A stretch of 64,000 nt of DNA from Promethearchaeota archaeon (GTDB lineage Archaea; Asgardarchaeota; Lokiarchaeia; Sigynarchaeales; SOKP01). Location of the stretch: NCBI GenBank assembly GCA_019057775.1, contig JAHLWT010000255.1:1-64000 (forward strand), written 5' to 3'. Positions 54,026-62,443 of the stretch are shown here, in pieces. Within the stretch, counting starts at the first letter, position 1. Each line of letters begins with the position of its first letter. A model generated the notes under the pieces. It was not told where the DNA came from. It made no database searches and worked only from the letters and a program-made list of their open reading frames with translations. The position numbers and the translations under genes were made by a program.

Positions 54026-54361
54026 ATGAAATATTTCACACAATTTCAAAATTTTATTCATAAAGAAATCTTAAAAATACAAATAAGCGAAATTTTCGGA
54101 AACAGTTTGATTTATATTAACTCCATTGAAACAGGATTAAGTGCAGATCCTTTAATGGTTAGAAGAATTTCAGAATTAAACAGGGTATCTATAATTTTTA
54201 ATTCTGATAGCCATTCAACAAATTATCATCGGTTGGGTAGAGAGGCTACGGTTCTTGATCTAAATAAATTGAATTATCGGAATTTGATAGAATCTATAAA
54301 AAGGAATAAAATCTTTAAAACTTATGAGTTTAAACCGTCACAAGGCAAATATTCTTTTTAG
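54026..54361 (+). pseudogene. Endonuclease Q fragment, copy 2 (diverged)
   Basis: The 111-codon frame carries ISEIFGNSLIYINSIETGLS, then RVSIIFNSDSHSTNYHRLGR, and ends EFKPSQGKYSF, homologous to copy 1 but with many substitutions (IIFNSD for VISNSD). It lacks the GMFG segment and everything before and after. The first 25 codons are unrelated to EndoQ, so the frame is probably a chimera created by rearrangement. Confidence 0.7.
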
Positions 54362-54606
54362 ATTAAAGATGTAATGGTATAATTTTTCTAAAGTCTGAAG
54401 ATTTTTCTTTGAATCTTCTCCAATTTTGAATGTAAAGAGTACTAATCTTATCATAATTGTGTACTTTTAGAAGATTTTAAGAAAAAGAATTACCCTGAAA
54501 AGATTTTTAAAGAGAAAAATAGTCATTTTCCATTATCACTAAAGAAAAGGTTTAATAATTCAAGTACCTATTGTTATAATTAAATTACAATTAAGAACAA
54601 AAATAT
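54362..54606. other. Intergenic between EndoQ fragment and inverted repeat
   Basis: This AT-rich stretch shows nothing recognisable besides short homopolymers. It belongs to a 446-nt gap that also holds the structured element at 54607-54724. Confidence 0.35.
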
Positions 54607-54724
54607 GACTCCTGCCTACACCCTGGATTTTTGTCTTTTGGTAGTGTAAATTCTTACACTCTGATTTCGCCCTCCTCCCCCTATTCTCTTTCGACGCTTA
54701 TTTGCGTCATGTAGGGCAGGAGTC
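54607..54724. repeat. 118-nt inverted-repeat element / putative structured RNA
   Basis: GACTCCTGCC (54607-54616) pairs with GGCAGGAGTC (54715-54724), and TACA/TGTA extends the stem to 14 bp around one bulged G. Inside are two perfect hairpins: AGTGTAA-ATTC-TTACACT (54643-54660) and GACGC-TTATTT-GCGTC (54693-54708), and a pyrimidine-rich single strand (CCCTCCTCCCCC). The segment is clearly more G+C-rich than its surroundings. It encodes no protein. It could be a non-coding RNA or the footprint of a small mobile element; no target-site duplication is visible. Confidence 0.65.
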
Positions 54725-54807
54725 ACCCTCTAAAATATACTCAGTAAATATGTATGAGTAAATAATTGAAAAATATTTCAAATATTGAATTGAAATAGAT
54801 ATAAATA

Positions 54808-55002
54808 TTGAATTGCAAAATCTTCATTCCATATTTTGGCATGTTTGGTGAGGAACCAGGATTTAGTACATTAAAGGAAGTTTTTGGAAATAGCCTAAAT
54901 CATATTAATACTATAGAAACTGGATTGAGTGCTGATCCAATGATGGTGCGGGAAATTTCTGAATTAAATAAAGTATCAGTCATTTCAAATTCAGATAGTT
55001 AA
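54808..55002 (+). pseudogene. Endonuclease Q fragment, copy 3
   Basis: IPYFGMFGEEPGFSTLKEVF through SVISNSDS is nearly identical to copy 1 over 171 nt (54829-54999). Similarity ends abruptly after TCAGATAGT: copy 1 continues with the EndoQ sequence, whereas this copy meets a stop and then a different gene. This marks a recombination junction. Confidence 0.75.
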
Positions 55003-55559
55003 AAGAATTTAAATCAACGAAAGACGTAGAATTATATTTTAGCTTTATTGATCCTATTATTGATACCTACCTCAATAATTCAGATTCAAGAGATTGGGAA
55101 ACAAATTTTCTTGGGGCTAAAACTAAAAAAGAATGGGAAAAAACCTTGGATGGATTGTTTTGGAAATTTGAACAAAGTATGGCTACAGATGCAATTTCCA
55201 GATTTAAAGATTTTCCGAGTATACTTGAAAGACGAATTAAGAGCTTTGGAAAAGCTAAGAGTGTTCATACATTATTCAATAACGGTGCGATTGTGATGGG
55301 TTTAGTATATGGAGATGGAGATTTCATACAGACGGTGCGTATTAGTACGGAATGTGGAGCTGATACTGATTGCAATGCCGGGAACGCAGGAGCCATCCTT
55401 GGAGCTTATATTGGTCAGAATTTGATTCCTTCCTATGCTAAACGTTTTATTCGAGGAGAAATAATTCCAGGTCTTAAGGACTGGTCAGATAAATCACTAC
55501 TAAATTTAAGTCAAAGAACACTCACACAAGCACTTCGCTTCGAAAAATTACGAAATTAG
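54999..55559 (+). pseudogene. ADP-ribosylglycohydrolase, 5'-truncated
   Basis: The open frame from the EndoQ junction reads KEFKSTKDVELYFSFIDPII, then AKSVHTLFNNGAIVMGLVYG, RISTECGADTDCNAGNAGAI and LGAYIGQNLIP. The GADTD-x-x-AGNAGAILGA block is the C-terminal metal-binding signature of the ARH family, which removes ADP-ribose from proteins or nucleic acids. The N-terminal half with the first metal site (G--GDA-G) is absent and there is no proper start; a late ATG exists at 55146. It is probably inactive. Confidence 0.75.
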
Positions 55560-55715
55560 CTGGGTATCAAAACTTTTGATATTTCTCTCTCATCAAGATA
55601 AATATCACTCTCTTCTTTTTTTTTATTATCTATGTTCTTTAAGAAAACAAAGAATCGATTAAATAAATGACAAATATAGTAAGATTTAATAAAAAGAAAC
55701 GAATCGTTATTTATT

Positions 55716-56048
55716 ATGGAAGCTGAAGAATGGGATATCTCTGTTTGTGGTTTAAATTGTGTTAAATGTAAAAAATACATTTCTAACGAATGTAGAAAAT
55801 GTCGCGGTCGGCTTGAAGCTCAACCTAGCCCAAAATGTGAAATCTTAAATTGTGCAACGGAGAAAGGTCATCAATACTGTTTTGAGTGTGATGAGTTTCC
55901 TTGTAGGAAGGTGGATGATTATTCTTCTGACGGTTATGGGCATCACAAACAAACTGTAGAAAATATGAAAAAGATGAAGGATATTGGATTAGAAAATTGG
56001 ATTGCAAAGCAAGAAAAATGTATGTTCTGCCCTGGTTGGGTATTCTAG
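55716..56048 (+). CDS. DUF3795 cysteine-rich protein
   Basis: The 110-residue protein carries ISVCGLNCVKCKKYISNECR, CEILNCATEKG and YCFECDEFPC, the DUF3795 pattern (CG-nC--C, C-i--C, fC-eC-eFPC). At least eleven Cys suggest zinc or iron-sulfur binding. These proteins are common in anaerobic archaea and bacteria; function is unknown. The gene looks intact and is preceded by an AT-rich promoter. Confidence 0.85.
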   Translation: MEAEEWDISVCGLNCVKCKKYISNECRKCRGRLEAQPSPKCEILNCATEKGHQYCFECDEFPCRKVDDYSSDGYGHHKQTVENMKKMKDIGLENWIAKQEKCMFCPGWVF

Positions 56049-56100
56049 CAATTAAATTAGGAGATTATAAAATATCTTGCTCAATGAAAAAAATTATTTA

Positions 56101-56769
56101 CTACCAAATTGAGTTTAGCTCGTGAACTTCCATTTTAACCAGTTTTGTTTTTCCTCCTTCACTAAAAACTATAATATCACCTTTCCCTATGATGATAGGG
56201 TTAGTGTATGACACTGCATAATTAATTTTGTATGGAAAGTGCTCATAAAGCTCTTTCATATTAATATCTGTACCCCATTTTGATAGAGCCTTAGAGAGCT
56301 CTGTGATTTTGATATTTGTGCGGATCGGCATATAGATTTGGCCATCATTGGCGAAAAGCTCCAATGTTGTACGATCAACAAGTATTCTGAATTTTATTTT
56401 ACCTTCCGTCGGATTCAATGACGCAAAACACTCTTGACAATAGAACTTTTGCTCCTTGATTTCATACGTAATTTGAATATTATTTATAAGAAGTCCAAAT
56501 CTTTCGGCACTCCCGATTTCAAACTCAGCTGAGATATCATAAAGACCCTCATCGTAAATTTCTCCCAAAATTGAATGTTGACCTTCTTCTACAACTTTTT
56601 CTTGATAAATCCAGTTCTTCTCATAAAGTTTTTTAATTTCATTTATTGGTTGAGCAAACATTCGCGGTCCCTCTTCTGTAGTTCTTAGTGTAAGTTCAAC
56701 AGGAAAGAGCATCTGTTGATTAAAAGGCATTCCTGGCATGGGAATTACTCCCCACGCTATTTGAATACG
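56101..56769 (-). pseudogene. GH32 C-terminal beta-sandwich remnant
   Basis: The frame (212 residues from ATG 56739) holds MPGMPFNQQMLFPVELTLRT, RMFAQPINEIKKLYEKNW and RTTLELFANDGQIYMP, which match the linker and C-terminal beta-sandwich of family 32 glycoside hydrolases (invertase/levanase). Coding similarity extends a few codons before the ATG (RIQIAWG) until a stop near 56779-56781. The whole catalytic five-bladed propeller with its Asp/Glu residues is missing. It is a 5'-truncated relic. Confidence 0.78.
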
Positions 56770-56865
56770 TTTTAAATTTCAACATATATTTTGAATCTAT
56801 TCTCATTAATTTCAAGATCACGTATATCAGATAACGAAATCAACATATTAAAAAAGTACATTTGA

Positions 56866-57048
56866 GATTTAAAACCATATCCAATAAAAATTGAAATTAA
56901 AGAGATTTCTGAGAAAACTAAAATTGACAAAGGAATAGTCTCAAAAGTAATAAAAGAAATGATTGAAACGGGAGATATAAATGCAGAATATTATAGGAGT
57001 ACAAGTTCTATCCACATTCACCAAGAAACAATATCACCTCAAAGCTAA
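56866..57048 (+). pseudogene. Winged-helix fragment
   Basis: A 60-codon open stretch without a start codon reads IEIKEISEKTKIDKGIVSKV then IKEMIETGDINAEYYRSTSS, a HTH/wing pattern as at the end of larger wHTH or PCI-like proteins. A related piece in another frame just upstream (RISDNEINILKKYI) suggests a frameshifted, decaying gene. It lies within the 381-nt gap between the GH32 relic and the HEPN-like gene. Confidence 0.35.
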
Positions 57049-57150
57049 GCAATAGACTTTACGCTGCGGATTTTTGCTGCTTTTTCATTTAAAATCCTAG
57101 AAATTTTATTTTTATGACAATCTACTCTAAAAATTTAATTCGAAAATCTT

Positions 57151-58062
57151 CTAATTCTCTTTACTAAAGGAATTTATTAAATTGGTAAACTGTTCAATCA
57201 ATTCTCCTACAAAATTTCTTTCCGATCGATAATATGTCTTATGCTTTAAATAATCATAATTACGTTTGATTTTATGAAGAAGTTTTCCTTGGTGTTTGCT
57301 AATAATACCTCTCATTTCAGCTTTCCTAATTAAGTCTTCATGATAATCTTTGTGTTCTTTCCTTAATGCTAATAATAACCATAATTCACAAATCCTTCCT
57401 AAACTTAGCAACGATGCTTCTGGCCAATCTTTTGATAGGGTTATTGTTAAATCCAGCTGTTTTATAAGATAATCAGTAGTAAGAGATACTTTTGGTTTCT
57501 TAGTATACTCTTCTTCCATGCAAATTCTGATTTCTGTTTCTAATTTAGACCACAAGAATGTGAATTGTTGTTTAATTTGTTTAATTGCATCAACGAGTAT
57601 CCAATCTTTAATTTCTGTATCATTAACTGTATTTATTTCATTTTCATTTATCTTGGTATCAAATCTATAATAACTAACAAATATAGAATCTTCCTCTTTT
57701 TCAATAAGATATTTTCCATAGACTTCAGTTGTATTCCAAATATTATTTTCGAGCAAAAAAATTATTGATTTTTTAGAGCTTCTCCTTGTTTTTGAATCAA
57801 TTAATACTAAAATAGTATTATCAAGCCAGTAGTTATAATATTCAAAAAAGTTCCACATGTCTTGTATATGATTTCTTAAATCTTTTAGCAAATGTTTATC
57901 CCACTTAAATTTAGGTTTTTTAAACCTCGGTTTACCGAACCATTTTCCATCCTCAAATTCTTCACGAAATTCAATCTCTCTTTTATCAGGAATCATAATG
58001 AGTCTTGAATACAGTTTTGAATGAGTAGAAAGTAATTTTTCTCCCTCTGACTTAATATCCAT
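57151..58062 (-). CDS. HEPN-like protein (DUF4145-like C-terminus)
   Basis: In this 303-residue protein, the C-terminal ~110 residues (WPEASLLSLGRICELWLLLA, then LIRKAEMRGIISKHQGKLLH and IKRNYDYLKHKTYYR) resemble HEPN/DUF4145 helical domains. RNYDYLKH fits the HEPN ribonuclease motif RNx4-6H. The N-terminal half is mixed alpha/beta and unassigned. Start at ATG 58062 after GTGTTA. It is divergent from a nucleotidyltransferase gene 123 nt away, echoing HEPN-MNT pairs, although those are usually in one operon. Confidence 0.6.
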   Translation of the reverse strand: MDIKSEGEKLLSTHSKLYSRLIMIPDKREIEFREEFEDGKWFGKPRFKKPKFKWDKHLLKDLRNHIQDMWNFFEYYNYWLDNTILVLIDSKTRRSSKKSIIFLLENNIWNTTEVYGKYLIEKEEDSIFVSYYRFDTKINENEINTVNDTEIKDWILVDAIKQIKQQFTFLWSKLETEIRICMEEEYTKKPKVSLTTDYLIKQLDLTITLSKDWPEASLLSLGRICELWLLLALRKEHKDYHEDLIRKAEMRGIISKHQGKLLHKIKRNYDYLKHKTYYRSERNFVGELIEQFTNLINSFSKEN

Positions 58063-58185
58063 TTTTAACACTTAAATTAATTTAAATCTGCCCAAGTTAA
58101 TTTAATAAAGGAAGTTTTCAATTATTAATTTATAGCGAAGCCCTCATGAAAATATATTCTAAATCGAAATTAAAAGATTATAATT

Positions 58186-58551
58186 ATGGCAGTTAGAAGA
58201 GAATTTGAACAGAGGTATGCGAGCTTTTGGCGTAGTTTAGCGAATTTTTTAAAAAATAATATAAATTTTTCCGTAAGGGGTGTTGCGAGGGAAGGATCTC
58301 GTCGTATGGGTACTCACGACGATAGAAGTGATCTTGATGTGATTTTTGCTATTAGTGGAGATCCATTAAAAAATGAAGTTTATCCCTCATTAGTAGAACT
58401 ACTCGAATCTGGGATGAATGTTCAAGCACGTATAGGAAGTAGCTATAATGCTATTAAAATTCGGAAAGCTCAATTAAGATGCGACTTAGTCTTAAAAACT
58501 CAATCACAGTTTCAAGCACAGATCGATAGACGCGAATTTTTTGAGATTTAG
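58186..58551 (+). CDS. Minimal nucleotidyltransferase
   Basis: The 121-residue protein is a pol-beta-type NTase: REGSRRMGTHDDRSDLDVIF carries the GS motif and DxD pair, and a third Asp lies in LRCDLVLK near residue 104. All three carboxylates are present, so catalysis is possible. The GSRRMGT form resembles OAS/CCA-type enzymes more than KNTases. It lacks the extra domains of CD-NTases. It may partner with the divergent HEPN-like gene. Confidence 0.78.
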   Translation: MAVRREFEQRYASFWRSLANFLKNNINFSVRGVAREGSRRMGTHDDRSDLDVIFAISGDPLKNEVYPSLVELLESGMNVQARIGSSYNAIKIRKAQLRCDLVLKTQSQFQAQIDRREFFEI

Positions 58552-58645
58552 GAATTTATTATTTATTTCTATACGATTTATTTTATTAATTTCTAAGAAG
58601 ATTTAATGATTTCTGTTATAATTGATTTCTATCCTCTTTAGATTA

Positions 58646-59857
58646 TTAATTAAAATTCCTAATATCAAAATATTTCTTTTTTAAATCATTTTTAATAGAA
58701 ATCTCTGGAATATAAAACGAAACCCTTCTATTTCTAATAGATTCAGTTAATAAACATATAAAAATATAGTATGGTTTATATTTATATCTATAATATACCC
58801 ATTCATTCTTATTTGGGATATTTAAAGCATAAAAATCTATAGTGTTATTAATAAAAAACTCTCTTATGACTCTTTTGTCATAAACTTGTAAATCGGGGAA
58901 TTTTTTTTTCAACATTTCATAAATTGTCTCAAAATAATTTCCTACAATTGATTCATTAATTTTTGAATATATTTGTATTACCTTTAATTCATCAAAAAAT
59001 TTGGAAGCTAAAACATTGCCCAAAATTGTTTTTAAATCACCATCTATCTCTGAATATAAATACCTTACTAATTCATCATCCTTCATTTCAATATAATCTC
59101 TTTTACTGTTATCTAAGTATTTTTTACTAAAGTGATTTAATAATAAGAAAGAGAACCGTGCTTCTAGTTTTATATTTTTATCATTATATATGTAATCTTT
59201 ATATACTCTTTCTTTTAGTTTCCAAAAACCATCAAGGATTTTAAAGTTCTTTTTATTTAGTAATATTTCATTTTTTGAAATTTTATAACAATTGATAATG
59301 TCTATTGGATTTATAGGATTAATGCTTAACACATGGGCACATCTATTTATCGCATCAATAGTATCGAGATTAAATGGATTTTTCATTAATTCATTGAAGA
59401 TTTTATTTTTATCTTTTCCTTTGAGAATATTTATTATCCTTTTAAGATTAATTTGATTTTGTGTCAAAATAAACTTAAGATTTGCTTTTTTATCATTCTT
59501 CCCGTTTCCGCTATCTCTAATTAATTTAAAAGTTTGTTTCTGATGGTCAATATTGAGTGCTCTTTCACTGAGATGGGAAAAAGGAGGATGTCCTATATCA
59601 TGTAATAGACAGGCGATTATTAAATATACATAGTCTTTTTTCTTATACTGTTTCAATTTTAAAAGTTGTAGAGCTAAATAAGCAACTCCTAATGAGTGAT
59701 CAAACCTAGAATAATCTTTAAACTTATAAATTCTTCCCAATAAACCAAGAAACTTTATTTTTTTTAACCTTTGAAATTCACTAGACTTAATTATTTCTTG
59801 AAATATTTTACTTTCTTGTTTTAATACTTTATAGTAGTCAATATTAAAGTATTCCAT
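58646..59857 (-). CDS. HD-domain phosphohydrolase (SAMHD1/dGTPase-like)
   Basis: The 403-residue protein has an H...HD...D site: RFDHSLGVAYLA near residue 53, LLHDIGHPPFSH near 90, and a later Asp in NLDTIDAINR near 167. The surrounding QRLKKIKFLGLLGRIY matches SAMHD1-like dNTPases (Q--RL--i-QLG). It would hydrolyse nucleotides or dNTPs. It lies 7 nt downstream of the nucleotidyltransferase gene on the same strand, forming a two-gene unit. Confidence 0.85.
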   Translation of the reverse strand: MEYFNIDYYKVLKQESKIFQEIIKSSEFQRLKKIKFLGLLGRIYKFKDYSRFDHSLGVAYLALQLLKLKQYKKKDYVYLIIACLLHDIGHPPFSHLSERALNIDHQKQTFKLIRDSGNGKNDKKANLKFILTQNQINLKRIINILKGKDKNKIFNELMKNPFNLDTIDAINRCAHVLSINPINPIDIINCYKISKNEILLNKKNFKILDGFWKLKERVYKDYIYNDKNIKLEARFSFLLLNHFSKKYLDNSKRDYIEMKDDELVRYLYSEIDGDLKTILGNVLASKFFDELKVIQIYSKINESIVGNYFETIYEMLKKKFPDLQVYDKRVIREFFINNTIDFYALNIPNKNEWVYYRYKYKPYYIFICLLTESIRNRRVSFYIPEISIKNDLKKKYFDIRNFN

Positions 59858-59864
59858 TATTTTT

Positions 59865-60722
59865 TCAAAATATTAAATATTTTTTTAATATATCAATATC
59901 TATGATTTCAATTAAGTTAATTAAATTCCTATGAAAATTTTTTGCTTTCTCTTTTAAATCAATATAATCCTGGTTGGAATCTCTGCTTTCAAATTCTAGC
60001 TTTTTTAAACTATTTCGTATCTCTTCACTACTAATACTTTCTAAGAATTCATTATATCCAATTAATATATTCTCTATAATCTTTAATACATTTTCATCAT
60101 TTTTTGTTAACCCATTATTTGATACTATATTATGAACATGCATTAGTTTTATTGAAGGTGGACAGTGCACGTAATTACTAAATTCTTGATAGCCTATTTT
60201 TTTCTTATTTAACAGTACTAGTAATAATAAGGAAGAAAAACATAACAATTTTCGTGAAAATCTTAATTTTATATTCCTGTCACCCCAGGTTTTTTCAGTT
60301 TCCACCTTTTTCCATCTATAATCTATACACATGGTTCTCCAAAATCTAATTATTTCATTTGTAAGGAAAAGTGGATACTTACCTTCCCTTATAAATTCTT
60401 CTAAATAGGTTCCACATAAATTATTAATCAGTTTTTCATACAAATCTTCTTTTAGAATAGGAATGGATTCTAATAGTATTAGGATCCTTGTTGTAAATGC
60501 CTTTGAGGTATCATCAAAGCCACCAATATTTGATAGAACCTCCTTGTAAGGCTTTTCTGAAAAACACTTTGGTTCAATATTAAAAAATTCTTTAACTTTC
60601 ACTTCAATTAATTCTTTTATTTTGTTCTTTGGGGATATTTCATCTCTATCATATATAATACAATAATCTAAATCAGATAAATTGGATGATTCAATCCTTC
60701 CAAGCCCGCCATATGTAAATAA
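59865..60722 (-). CDS. GlnD/DUF294-like nucleotidyltransferase, N-terminus missing
   Basis: A conventional start at 60602 gives 245 residues with no catalytic site, but the frame upstream reads YGGLGRIESSNLSDLDYCII and YDRDEISPKN, an unmistakable NTase motif (GG-GR---...SDLDY). The frame closes at TGA 60723-60725, three codons before GGLGR, and has no start codon, so the first helix/strand is lost or frame-shifted. The helical domain (LTNEIIRFWRTMCIDYRWKK, then WGDRNIKLRFSRKLL) resembles that of NTases found next to HD-domain genes. It is probably truncated at the junction with HerA. Confidence 0.72.
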   Translation of the reverse strand, partial: LFTYGGLGRIESSNLSDLDYCIIYDRDEISPKNKIKELIEVKVKEFFNIEPKCFSEKPYKEVLSNIGGFDDTSKAFTTRILILLESIPILKEDLYEKLINNLCGTYLEEFIREGKYPLFLTNEIIRFWRTMCIDYRWKKVETEKTWGDRNIKLRFSRKLLCFSSLLLLVLLNKKKIGYQEFSNYVHCPPSIKLMHVHNIVSNNGLTKNDENVLKIIENILIGYNEFLESISSEEIRNSLKKLEFESRDSNQDYIDLKEKAKNFHRNLINLIEIIDIDILKKYLIF

Positions 60723-60747
60723 TCAGATTCCCCTCATCCAAAAAATT

Positions 60748-62415
60748 ATGAATCTAGCAGAATCTAACAATTCTCATGATATAAAAGTGTACATTTTTTG
60801 GCAATTCAAAGATCATAAAGCAACTTCTGTATTACGCGATAATACTAAGAGCATTCTCAGGTACGATTTTTACTATAACATACGAATCTTTATTGAAGCA
60901 AGACCTATTTTTAGACAGGGTGTTGAGAAAAATGAACAATTAGCAGAGCTTTTAGGATATTTAGATTACCTAACAACAGACATTAAGAATATAAATCGTC
61001 ATTGTGCAGTTTTAAAAGAAGCAGATATTTCAGCAAAACATCTATTGACAATGGCAGATCTTTTCAACAAAGCTATTAGCATAGATACAAGTATCTACGA
61101 TAGTGATACTAAGAGTTTTTCTAAAAAAATGAAAGCAATCGATTTTAATATCCCTCCTAATATGCCTCTTGATAAAGCATACACCGTTCACAATGAGAAT
61201 TTAGGCATTCCAGTTAAACCACCAAAAATCTTGCTGGGAAATGCATATAGACAAGGCGTGTTAACTAAAACAAAAATGTACCTTCATTTACACGATCTTA
61301 TTCACCATGTATTTATTTCAGGGATAAGTGGAGTAGGAAAATCAAGATTTATTGCCTCTTTAGCAAATGAAATTAAAAATCAGGGAGCTCACGTCGGAAT
61401 TTTGGTTATTAATTTGGTAAAAAAGGGAGAAGAGGGATTATATAATCCAGATATTATTCTTAGGAAGAGAGATTTAGAATTTCGAGTTCCCTATTTTATA
61501 CCGGACAAAGATATAGAAGTTATATGCAAACAAGTTGCCGCTTATTTAGTTTCCTCTCTTGGGTTGAAAAATGTAGTATTGTCTATCACAAAAAATGTGC
61601 TATATAAGGAATGTATTAAAAATGATCTTCCAAAGCAACATCCAGAAGATGTCTTTATGGATGTGTTAGAATGGTTAGAAACGAACCCATATCATCCCAA
61701 GTTTAATACGAATATAACAAGAGCTATTGAGAACCGTGTTATAAGTCTTTTGTCTTCTCCTTTCATAAAGAATATTTTAAAATTAGGTCCTGTTCCAAAC
61801 TGGTTTATTGAATGGATAAAAGGCAAAAATGTATATATTGAACTATCAAATTTTACTGAAGATGGAAAGCGAGTAATAACTCATGCTATTTTTCAAATGA
61901 TTCGTACTCTGTTGCCTGAACTTAGAACCAATGAACTTAAATATGTGATAATTTTGGATGAGGCTCATGAGATCTCAGAGAAACCAAAATACCAGAGCAA
62001 TGATGATGATGAGACAGTAACACGGCATTATTTGGAGATTGTTTTTGAAAAAGTGTTACGAGCATTTAGGAGTAGGGGAGTTTGCTTGATGCTTGCAGAT
62101 CACTTACCAAAAAATCTATTTGAGGGTGTCTATAAATTACCCTCAATAAAAGTCATATTCCGCTCAGATAAAGATTTTCTTCAATATATTTCAAATTATC
62201 CAGAAGAACAGGATGACCTTGCGAACCAAAAAAATAGAAGGACTCTCATTTTAGATGGCGTAAATGCACGAAGATTTGCGGTACACACGATAGATTATTC
62301 TTATCAAAACCAAATTAATGAGTTTAAGAGTTCTATAAAAATAAATTGCCCCAATTGTAAGGAATTATTAGAAATGAACACAAAATTCTGCCATAAATGC
62401 GGTATAATAATTTAG
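60748..62415 (+). CDS. HerA/VirB4-like P-loop ATPase with zinc ribbon
   Basis: The protein has 555 residues from ATG 60748. Walker A is GISGVGKSR near residue 195, and Walker B is YVIILDEAHEI near 402; an Arg-finger-like region RAFRSRGVCLMLADH follows, and a four-Cys zinc ribbon (CPNCKELL, CHKCG) ends it. The order matches HerA-FtsK hexameric ATPases that move DNA or act in conjugation and defence. The frame is open back to 60682, but that part is antisense to the conserved NTase motif, so the ATG is preferred. It is followed by the acidic repeat protein. Confidence 0.85.
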   Translation: MNLAESNNSHDIKVYIFWQFKDHKATSVLRDNTKSILRYDFYYNIRIFIEARPIFRQGVEKNEQLAELLGYLDYLTTDIKNINRHCAVLKEADISAKHLLTMADLFNKAISIDTSIYDSDTKSFSKKMKAIDFNIPPNMPLDKAYTVHNENLGIPVKPPKILLGNAYRQGVLTKTKMYLHLHDLIHHVFISGISGVGKSRFIASLANEIKNQGAHVGILVINLVKKGEEGLYNPDIILRKRDLEFRVPYFIPDKDIEVICKQVAAYLVSSLGLKNVVLSITKNVLYKECIKNDLPKQHPEDVFMDVLEWLETNPYHPKFNTNITRAIENRVISLLSSPFIKNILKLGPVPNWFIEWIKGKNVYIELSNFTEDGKRVITHAIFQMIRTLLPELRTNELKYVIILDEAHEISEKPKYQSNDDDETVTRHYLEIVFEKVLRAFRSRGVCLMLADHLPKNLFEGVYKLPSIKVIFRSDKDFLQYISNYPEEQDDLANQKNRRTLILDGVNARRFAVHTIDYSYQNQINEFKSSIKINCPNCKELLEMNTKFCHKCGIII

Positions 62416-62443
62416 GTTTATGTAGAATAAATAAATAAAATGA

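Noticed and set aside
54607..54724. 5S rRNA, SRP RNA or a CRISPR repeat as the explanation of the structured element
   Set aside because: The conserved 5S and SRP sequence motifs are absent, the architecture differs, and there is no spacer-repeat periodicity here or anywhere in the window.
60682..60747. First 22 codons of the HerA frame from TTG 60682
   Set aside because: They overlap, antisense, the strongly conserved SDLDY/GGLGR nucleotidyltransferase motif; ATG 60748 is a better start.
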